Assembly: GCA_018400545.1 (NCBI GenBank)
Contig: JAGYLT010000190.1
Span: forward strand, 1 to 5,196
From: Bacteroidales bacterium
GTDB taxonomy: Bacteria > Bacteroidota > Bacteroidia > Bacteroidales > 4484-276
Reading direction: 5' to 3'
DNA length: 5,196 nucleotides
Shown here: piece after piece, positions 1-5,196 of the stretch
Numbering within the stretch: the stretch's first letter is position 1
Layout of the letters: the number at the start of each line of letters is the position of its first letter
The notes under the pieces: generated by a model
Database searches by the model: none
Told to the model about the DNA's origin: nothing
The model's input: the letters and a program-made list of their open reading frames with translations, nothing else
Position numbers and translations under genes: made by a program

Positions 1-873
1 TTCGAATTTTACGAGTTTCTCTTTTTTTTGTTTATCAAAAACACCGTTGATTAATTCAAGTGCTTTTTCGTGCAACAATATGGGGTCTTCATATTCCGGG
101 TTGCCGGCAATGAATTTATCGTACAGGTATTTATAGGTGTTTGCCTCTTTGTAAATGGGATAGAGATAATCGACAGTAGCGAGGATTAAAGGCACTTTTT
201 CCTCTTTTAAAATTTCGTGCAGGCCGTCGTTAACAGCCCTGAAAAATCTAAATATCTCCGCATGGTTGTCATCCTTGCCTTCGCCCTGTCCGTGAAACAT
301 GGTCTGATCGGCACCGGTCTGGCCACTGCGGAATTGAAGGTATTTTTGCCGGTAATCATATCCAATCACCTTTTCAAGCCGTTCGGGCAGGATGTCCTCT
401 ACTTTCAGTTCATCTATGCGGTGAGCAAAACCTTCATAAAATTTCACCTCATGCAGGCTGAGCGCCAACAGGTAAAAGCGTTCATCCTGGTTCAGGTAAG
501 GGATCACAGGTTTCAGGTAAAAGTGATCCGACAGGTAGTTAAACGCTTCAAAATAAACCGGCAGCGTGTAATATTCGAAAAGATCGTGATTTCTGAAAAT
601 TACCAGTCCGTCCGACTGGAATTTCCAAAATCCGGTATTATTGATCAAATCTTCGATTGGTTTCATCAGATTGTCGATTTCGTTGTTTTTCAACTGCCAC
701 GACTCCAGCTCTTGCCGTACCTCTTTCACCTGGTTTTTCAGGTTTTTCTGGTCAAGCATTTCGTTCACTTCCTCGCCGGCACGGTGGGTTGGAATAAAAA
801 TGCTGATGCAATGGGGTTCATTGGCATGCGCCAACTGTTTGAATTTTTTTAGTGTCAGAATTTCTTCAGCCAT
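1..873 (-). CDS. baeRF-type (eRF1-like) release factor homologue, partial, C-terminus beyond left edge
   Basis: An open frame starts with ATG at 873 (MAEEILTLKKFKQL...) and runs without a stop to base 1, giving 291 codons. The N-terminus (CISIFIPTHRAG at residues 22-33), the GFWKFQSDGLVIF stretch (81-93), the FYLKPVIPYL...RFYLLALS stretch (118-139), the loop FHGQGEGKDD (193-202) and the helix FRFFRAVNDGL (208-218) fit, from memory, the bacterial archaeo-eukaryotic release factor family, probably family 3. Family knowledge: these proteins combine a domain related to eRF1 domain 2, which carries the GGQ loop in eRF1, with an L7Ae-like domain. They are predicted to act at the ribosome in peptide release or rescue. 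Here the loop reads HGQGEG, with Q196 as the only obvious glutamine, and is followed by an Arg-rich helix as in eRF1. Members are usually about 360-390 residues, so some 70-100 residues should lie past the edge. No signal peptide or membrane segment is seen, so the protein should be cytoplasmic. There is no clear Shine-Dalgarno; the next in-frame ATG, at codon 39, would remove the conserved PTHRAG block. The family is fairly certain; the activity is inferred. Confidence 0.8.
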   Translation of the reverse strand, partial: MAEEILTLKKFKQLAHANEPHCISIFIPTHRAGEEVNEMLDQKNLKNQVKEVRQELESWQLKNNEIDNLMKPIEDLINNTGFWKFQSDGLVIFRNHDLFEYYTLPVYFEAFNYLSDHFYLKPVIPYLNQDERFYLLALSLHEVKFYEGFAHRIDELKVEDILPERLEKVIGYDYRQKYLQFRSGQTGADQTMFHGQGEGKDDNHAEIFRFFRAVNDGLHEILKEEKVPLILATVDYLYPIYKEANTYKYLYDKFIAGNPEYEDPILLHEKALELINGVFDKQKKEKLVKFE

Positions 874-1186
874 AATATTCTTCGAATTTATTTAGGCACA
901 CCTGAGGGGAAAAGAATATGCCAAAATCGATGACAGAATACTGATGTTTTCTTAGGGTCGAATTGTCAAACAGTTGGGTTGATTTATCCCTGTTTGGTTC
1001 GATAAGCAGGATATGTGAATTTAGCCCGGAAAATGTGTATGAAATTCTACATTGAGCTGAAAATGCACAGACGATAAGTCTCCAATTAGATAATTGGCAT
1101 TGGAATTTATCTCATCGGATTACGTAAATAAAACAAATTTCAGTTCGTCGAATTCTATGATTGAAAGTTTCCCTGCAGGTTCCCCT
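874..1186. other. 313-base intergenic region, no gene found
   Basis: This spacer separates the permease stop codon from the baeRF start codon. It is visibly more AT-rich than the flanking genes. On the minus strand every ATG meets a stop within a few codons. On the plus strand the longest ATG frame lying wholly inside is about 14 codons (from 1034), so no small protein is supported. I see no GC-rich hairpin followed by a T tract downstream of the permease and no exact TAnnTTTG element in the baeRF direction. The spacer is long enough to hold a terminator and a new promoter, so the baeRF gene is probably transcribed separately, but neither element can be pinned down. The only clear structure is the inverted repeat at 1082-1097. 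Confidence 0.6.
1082..1097. repeat. Perfect 7-bp inverted repeat, possible operator-like site
   Basis: The sequence ccaatta-ga-taattgg has two perfectly complementary 7-base arms around a 2-base centre. The centre is too short for a stable 7-bp RNA stem; at RNA level only a 5-bp, AT-rich stem could form, and no T run follows on either strand, so it is a poor terminator. A dyad of this kind could bind a dimeric regulator, but no repressor or activator gene is in view. It lies about 90 bases past the permease stop and 209 bases before the baeRF start. In AT-rich DNA such a palindrome could also arise by chance. Confidence 0.3.
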
Positions 1187-4100
1187 TTATTCGGCCTGGA
1201 GTTCTCTAACCGAAAACCTGTTAAGACTGTTTTTTACCGGGAAATAAATCCAAAGCAATCCGCTGAGCATCACTGCCATAAGAATGATGAGGATGAGCGG
1301 GGCATTCATGGTAAAAGCCGGGCTCAGGATTGAGGGCAGTATGCCGATGAAAGCGGCAAGCATCCCGGTAATTATTCCAGTAAACAGAATGAGTAGATTT
1401 TCAAAGAATATGATTTTTAGAATTTGGGGCTTTCTGAACCCCAGTGCCGACATAACCGCAAGTTCGCTTTTCCGTTCCAGCAGATTTCGCAGTAAAACAA
1501 TCCCCAGCCCAATAGTTCCGATCAGCACACCAAGGCCTCCCAAAATCATAAACACCGAGAGGTAGGTATTGGTTACCGAATTGAATGTGGCCAGCCGGGT
1601 GGTGGTTGGGGTGAGTTCGGTGCCGAGATCGGTGAGGCGTGATTCCAGAAGCGCTGCAACCGCATCTGTATTTTGATCCGGAGCATCGATCAGCATCACC
1701 TGTGAACCTCCTGATGAAGGGAAGTTTTGCCTGAAAATTTGCTCGTAGATGAGGATGTTTCCCTGGAAAATGGAATTTTTTAATCCGGCTACCAGTTGCA
1801 ATTTAATTTCTTTACCCTGTTCGTTCAGGTAAGTTAGTGTGTCGCCCACTTTTTTCATCAACCCCCAGGTTATGACCGTCTGGTCTGCGATGGCAGGGAT
1901 CACAAGCCCTTCATTTTCTTTTTTGAGTGAAAGCCAGGGATGCTCTTCTCCAATCCAACTGAGTTTATTAGCGAATGAAAATGAACCTTTTTGATCGAAT
2001 ACAGCCGGATCGATGCCCAGTATCTGAGGCTGATTTACCTGGTTTAGATTCAGGCAACTGGCGTCATCACCCTGCCGGCTTAAAAACTGGATGAACTTTA
2101 CATTGTCCAGCACGGCTTCATCCTCTAATCCATATTTTAATTTCCCCTCATTGGTGTTCAGATCATAAACGAGCGGAACCGATGTTTCTGCCCAGAACGT
2201 GAAACCGCCGGTTCCTGAACTGTTTTGATTTGAAGTGCCGTAAAAAGTCTGTTGGTTTGCTCCGGTGATGACGATGGTAAATGTGCCCAAAGCAAGCAGC
2301 GTAATGGTGGAAAGGTTGGCTCCCGGATTTTTGGAGATGTTTCGGAAAATCAGTTTTGTGGTGGTTAAATCAGGATGAAATTTTTGATTGGTTTTCTGAA
2401 GAATCCGATAAATAATAGCCAGGCAACCAATGATGAAAATCCCGCCTGCCGTAAGAAATAAGCTTGAGTTTTGGTTAACGGAAGTAAAAATGGAATAAAC
2501 TACCAGCAGGAATGTTGCGGATAAACTCACGAAAATCAAAATAGTATTGGCCAGCAATTTTTTCTGCTTTTGCCTTTTTTTCGCAACAGCCGTTTTCGAA
2601 AACGCATAATGGACCGGCTGCTTCATTTTTCTTCGTACGATAATCCATATGGCTGCCAAAGCGATTAAAATACCCGAAATTGCGCCAATTGCCAGCGTGG
2701 TTGGTTTAACATGGATCCACAACATGGTTTCGCGCACCACATCCTGCCATACCGAGTTCAATCCACGCATAATCCCGACATTGTAAAGTATGCCGGTAAA
2801 AGCACCGATTATGGATCCCACGATAATCACCAGCAAAGCTTCTGAAATCCTGAAACGGATGATTTGCTTTTTGGAAAAACCCAGGGCTGAGAGTATGGCA
2901 CCTTCGTGGTTGCGCGCTGTAACATGCAACGAAAAAAGCAGGGCTGTAAGCAAAATGCCGGCGGCAATCACAAAGAAACTCAGGCTCAGGAACAGTTCGC
3001 CAAAATCAACGGCATTTGTCACCGCATTCAGGCCGTCAGATCGCACCGGCCGGAACTGTAACCCGAAATCCAATGGTGTTAGCCTGCTTATAATTTTTTG
3101 CTCCAGGGTCTCACTTGATAATCCCGGATCGCTGAACCTGAAGGCAGTATAGGTACCAAACGGATTTCCCCAGATTTCTTTTCCGGTTTCCAGGCTGATA
3201 AATGCTTTTGGTGTACCCCGGTAATCATCCCAGTATTTTTCATCCTTATCCCTGATGGCTTCCAGGTCAACCGGCACGCCGGCATCCCAGTCGGAGCAAC
3301 TTCCTGCATCGGCCATGCCCGGGAAGTCCGGCATCAACGAACGCATTTCTTCCGAATTATTTAAAGGGATAATGGATTTGACCACAAACTGTTTTTTGGA
3401 TACTTCAAGCTTTCTTAGTGGCCCGATGATAAAATATTTGAGTAAAAGTGTATCGCCGGATCCGGCCTTCAAATCATCGGCCAGCCATGAATTAATGATG
3501 ATCTCATTGCCCTGCAGTGATTCCGGAATTATGTGCAGATTTGTGGCAGATACAAAAGAATACGGGGTGGCCTTGTCATTCAGTCTGATCTCATTCAGCA
3601 GGTATGTTAAAACAGGGTCTGCTGGAATATTAAGGCTTTCAACGGCATCAGCCACAACCGGCTCAATAAAAATCCGGTTGGAGGTCAGTTCCTGAATCTT
3701 AGTTCCCTGAATGTTTTTAACCTCCAAACCAGCATCCTGCAATTTCCAACTTTGGTTAAAGGCAGCATTGATTTCTCCGGCATTTAAGCCTTCCCGGTTT
3801 TCAATCAGGATCATGTTGGCCGGATTTTTCAGTTCCAGTTGCTCAGCCAAAAATTTTCCTGAAACAAAAATATTGTAAGGTGCCACCTGATTACTTTGCA
3901 GGCTGAACCGCCCAAGTTCATCTGTCCCGGCAATTGAAATTACTTTCAGCCTGCTGGATTTTGAGGTGGTATTTTCCTGTGCAAAAGGTGCGTTTGCAGG
4001 GATAATTTCTGCCTGCTCCATCCGGATGATAAGATCGTCGCCAACCCGGAGCTGCAATTTTTCTGCAAGGTTTTCACTGATGATGGCTTCCCCATTTTGA

Positions 4101-4477
4101 GGAGTTTCTAGTTTTAGATTTGACAAGCTGATAAAATCCGCATCAATACCCAGAATCTCCGTTTGATTGTTGCGCAGGCCTGACGATGGATTGATGGCAA
4201 TGCCGGAGTTTCTGAGGATTGCTGCGGTTTTGGTGTTGAGCGATTCTGCAAGGTCGTTGGCCAAATGCGATCTGACAAACCGGTCGCCGGTTTCCAGTGC
4301 ATAACCCGTATTTCCCAGGCGGAGGTCCACCATTTTTCGAAGGCTGTAATCTACGGAATCGCCGGTGATAAGTGCTCCGGTAAGGATGGCCGTGCTTAAC
4401 AGGATGCCTGCCAGCAATGCCAGGTGCTGCCTGCGATAATGTAAAATGCTTTTTATGATAAGATTGAAAAATGTCAT
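1187..4477 (-). CDS. Large FtsX/MacB-type ABC transporter permease with two FtsX modules (YbbP-like layout, 1096 aa)
   Basis: This is the membrane subunit of a type VII ABC transporter, partner of the ATPase encoded 6 bases upstream. Ten hydrophobic segments can be read at about 18-37, 496-518, 545-566, 592-614, 642-663, 672-692, 717-738, 973-997, 1022-1048 and 1058-1079. With the N-terminus inside, this puts two large domains outside the cytoplasm: residues 38-495 (MacB_PCD-like) and 739-972. The basic linker at 615-641 and the C-terminus fall inside. The two FtsX modules share the cytoplasmic coupling motif SALGF(S/R)K-QI, at 530-539 and 1010-1019, which suggests internal duplication. The 4+2+4 segment layout matches YbbP and BceB, so one polypeptide probably replaces a permease dimer. 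The protein is longer than E. coli YbbP (about 800 residues), mainly through the first outer domain. That domain contains a Trp/Asp-rich block at 382-447 (SDWDAG, KYWDDYRGTPKAF, WGNPFG). Only three cysteines are seen: C394, C685 and C808. The start is the ATG right after the ATPase stop, giving a normal short cytoplasmic N-terminus. Substrate unknown; lipid, lipoprotein or peptide handling is typical of the superfamily. Confidence 0.9.
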   Translation of the reverse strand: MTFFNLIIKSILHYRRQHLALLAGILLSTAILTGALITGDSVDYSLRKMVDLRLGNTGYALETGDRFVRSHLANDLAESLNTKTAAILRNSGIAINPSSGLRNNQTEILGIDADFISLSNLKLETPQNGEAIISENLAEKLQLRVGDDLIIRMEQAEIIPANAPFAQENTTSKSSRLKVISIAGTDELGRFSLQSNQVAPYNIFVSGKFLAEQLELKNPANMILIENREGLNAGEINAAFNQSWKLQDAGLEVKNIQGTKIQELTSNRIFIEPVVADAVESLNIPADPVLTYLLNEIRLNDKATPYSFVSATNLHIIPESLQGNEIIINSWLADDLKAGSGDTLLLKYFIIGPLRKLEVSKKQFVVKSIIPLNNSEEMRSLMPDFPGMADAGSCSDWDAGVPVDLEAIRDKDEKYWDDYRGTPKAFISLETGKEIWGNPFGTYTAFRFSDPGLSSETLEQKIISRLTPLDFGLQFRPVRSDGLNAVTNAVDFGELFLSLSFFVIAAGILLTALLFSLHVTARNHEGAILSALGFSKKQIIRFRISEALLVIIVGSIIGAFTGILYNVGIMRGLNSVWQDVVRETMLWIHVKPTTLAIGAISGILIALAAIWIIVRRKMKQPVHYAFSKTAVAKKRQKQKKLLANTILIFVSLSATFLLVVYSIFTSVNQNSSLFLTAGGIFIIGCLAIIYRILQKTNQKFHPDLTTTKLIFRNISKNPGANLSTITLLALGTFTIVITGANQQTFYGTSNQNSSGTGGFTFWAETSVPLVYDLNTNEGKLKYGLEDEAVLDNVKFIQFLSRQGDDASCLNLNQVNQPQILGIDPAVFDQKGSFSFANKLSWIGEEHPWLSLKKENEGLVIPAIADQTVITWGLMKKVGDTLTYLNEQGKEIKLQLVAGLKNSIFQGNILIYEQIFRQNFPSSGGSQVMLIDAPDQNTDAVAALLESRLTDLGTELTPTTTRLATFNSVTNTYLSVFMILGGLGVLIGTIGLGIVLLRNLLERKSELAVMSALGFRKPQILKIIFFENLLILFTGIITGMLAAFIGILPSILSPAFTMNAPLILIILMAVMLSGLLWIYFPVKNSLNRFSVRELQAE
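1208..1561 (-). other. Second FtsX membrane module of the permease (residues 973-1090)
   Basis: This stretch encodes membrane segments 8-10. After the first helix comes a cytoplasmic loop with ERKSELAVMSALGFRKPQI (residues 1001-1019). This is the typical FtsX/MacB coupling-helix region that contacts the ATPase. It is followed by the helices at 1022-1048 and 1058-1079 and a short cytoplasmic tail ending in RELQAE. The loop closely resembles the one at residues 524-539 of the same protein. Confidence 0.8.
2618..2992 (-). other. First FtsX membrane module of the permease (residues 496-620)
   Basis: This stretch encodes membrane segments 2-4. The cytoplasmic loop NHEGAILSALGFSKKQI (residues 523-539) is the coupling-helix region. 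It matches the second module in the SALGF-K-QI core. The module ends in a run of basic residues (RRKMK, 615-619), consistent with a cytoplasmic location by the positive-inside rule. Confidence 0.8.
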
Positions 4478-4483
4478 TCTGAA

Positions 4484-5164
4484 TTACCCGTTTAATTTTC
4501 CGTTTTCAAGTGTATAGACTTTTTTCATCTGCCTGGCCAGTTTTTCAGCATGGGTTACTACAACCATCGAAACTTTTTTTTCTTCATTGATTTTTAACAA
4601 CAATTCAGCAAGTTCCTGTGCTGATTTCTGATCAAGGGATCCTGTTGGTTCATCGGCAAGGAGGATTTCCGGTTCGTTGATCAGCGCGCGTACGATGGCT
4701 GTGCGCTGGCACTCACCTACGGAAAGCTGTCCGGGTTTTTGTTTGATCCTATCCTGCAAACCAACAATTTTGAGCAGTTCCATGGCCCGGTCGGGAGCGG
4801 TTTTTTTGAGGGTTTGGTCGTGGTGCGGAATCAAAGGGAGTAAAACATTTTCCAGCAATGTAAGTTGCGGAAGCAGATGATGTATCTGAAAAACAAAACC
4901 TATATGCTGATTACGGAGTTGAGAAAGTGCTTTGTCGTTCATTCCTGCGGTGTTTACTTCACCGATCATGACGTTGCCTTTATCCGGTTTGTCGAGTGTT
5001 CCGGCGATGTTGAGCAGCGTACTTTTTCCGGAGCCTGAAGGCCCCACAATGCCCAGCATCTCACCTTTGTTGACGGTAAGTGAGATATCCTCGAGAACAG
5101 TTCTGAAATTTCCGGAACCCGGAGTTTGGTAGTGTTTGGATATGTTTTGTAGTTGGATGATCAT
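4484..5164 (-). CDS. ABC transporter ATP-binding protein, MacB/LolD/YbbA type
   Basis: This is the ATP-hydrolysing cytoplasmic subunit that drives the permease encoded directly downstream. The 226-residue length is typical for stand-alone LolD/YbbA-type subunits. All motifs are present in order: Walker A GPSGSGKST (41-49), Q-loop glutamine Q93 in FVFQ, signature LSVGE (147-151), Walker B ILLADE (167-172) with catalytic E172, D-loop SLD (176-178) and the switch histidine H205 in THAE. The LLPQLTLLENVLLPL stretch (97-111) is characteristic of the MacB/LolD group. Two signature positions are unusual: V149 where the family usually has Gly, and C152 where LSGGEQQR has Gln. The next gene starts 6 bases after the TAA stop, so the two are very likely cotranscribed and probably translationally coupled. 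The ATG at 5164 was chosen because it starts the usual MIIQLQNISKHY strand and lies 20 bases from a promoter element. The assignment to the ABC group is firm; the substrate is not known. Confidence 0.95.
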   Translation of the reverse strand: MIIQLQNISKHYQTPGSGNFRTVLEDISLTVNKGEMLGIVGPSGSGKSTLLNIAGTLDKPDKGNVMIGEVNTAGMNDKALSQLRNQHIGFVFQIHHLLPQLTLLENVLLPLIPHHDQTLKKTAPDRAMELLKIVGLQDRIKQKPGQLSVGECQRTAIVRALINEPEILLADEPTGSLDQKSAQELAELLLKINEEKKVSMVVVTHAEKLARQMKKVYTLENGKLNG

Positions 5165-5183
5165 ATTGGATGAAATTTGATTT

Positions 5184-5191
5184 CAAAGATA
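5184..5191 (-). promoter_or_regulatory. Bacteroidota-type -7 promoter element for the ABC operon
   Basis: Read on the minus strand the bases are TATCTTTG, an exact match to the TAnnTTTG element recognised by the primary sigma factor of Bacteroidota. It ends 20 bases before the ATG of the ATPase gene, so the transcript would start roughly 12-16 bases before the start codon. That gives a very short leader, which is AT-rich and lacks a Shine-Dalgarno sequence. The matching -33 TTTG element would fall just beyond the right edge of the window and cannot be checked. Confidence 0.55.
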
Positions 5192-5196
5192 AAGTA

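Noticed and set aside
22..29. Run of eight A residues (minus strand) near the visible end of the baeRF gene, possible slippage or frameshift site
   Set aside because: The frame after the run still reads plausibly for the family (KEKLVKFE) and the phase does not fit the A-AAA-AAG slippery pattern. Too close to the edge to judge.
217..852. Plus-strand open frame of 211 codons
   Set aside because: It lies antisense to the baeRF gene, whose translation shows clear family motifs. The plus-strand product has low-complexity, hydrophobic content typical of an antisense shadow.
908..920. Candidate promoter for the baeRF gene (minus strand CATATTCTTTTCC)
   Set aside because: It matches TAnnTTTG only with altered spacing and a final base mismatch, and no TTTG element lies at the right distance upstream.
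961..975. Imperfect dyad aattgt-caa-acagtt in the spacer
   Set aside because: Arms are short with a mismatch and no T tract; no better than expected by chance in AT-rich DNA. A TTGACA on the minus strand here has no matching -10 at 16-18 bases.
1172..1179. Palindrome cctgcagg just after the permease stop
   Set aside because: An 8-base palindrome with no spacer cannot form a hairpin and no T run follows, so it is not a terminator.
1094..1333. Plus-strand open frame of 79 codons reaching from the spacer into the permease gene
   Set aside because: Most of it is antisense to the conserved C-terminal FtsX module, it has no recognisable motif or start signal, and it would end inside the permease.
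2790..3695. Plus-strand and alternative minus-frame open frames within the permease gene
   Set aside because: They overlap a long, coherent permease reading frame and show no protein-like motifs.

Overview
The window looks like a chromosomal segment of a member of the Bacteroidota, probably an environmental Bacteroidales- or Cytophagales-like organism. The evidence is a TAnnTTTG-type -7 promoter element (TATCTTTG) just upstream of the first gene, start codons without clear Shine-Dalgarno sequences, moderately AT-rich coding DNA, and gene families common in that phylum. The phylum call is an inference; the window has no rRNA or other phylogenetic marker.

All three genes lie on the minus strand, so transcription runs from right to left. 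At the right edge a promoter element at 5184-5191 leads after 20 bases into a complete ABC transporter ATPase of the MacB/LolD/YbbA type (5164-4484). Six bases later comes a very large permease of 1096 residues (4477-1187). It has ten predicted membrane segments, two FtsX modules and two extracytoplasmic domains. The pair almost certainly forms one transcription unit and one complex: a type VII (mechanotransmission) ABC system with the YbbA-YbbP layout, meaning a single fused permease with two ATPase subunits. No membrane-fusion protein, outer-membrane channel, lipase or two-component system is visible, so the substrate cannot be named.

After the permease comes a gene-free stretch of 313 bases (874-1186). 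It is AT-rich and carries one perfect 7-bp inverted repeat but no convincing terminator or promoter. Downstream, in the same direction, is the 5' part (291 codons, cut by the left edge) of a gene for a bacterial archaeo-eukaryotic release factor homologue (baeRF, best match family 3 from memory). This is a predicted ribosome-associated or peptidyl-tRNA-acting protein. It is probably a separate transcription unit unrelated in function to the transporter.

Nothing mobile is present: no IS element, CRISPR array, tRNA or rRNA. The window is mostly ordinary chromosome. The points most worth a second look are the baeRF protein with its HGQGEG loop, the unusual and asymmetric extracytoplasmic domains of the permease, and the non-canonical ABC signature of the ATPase.
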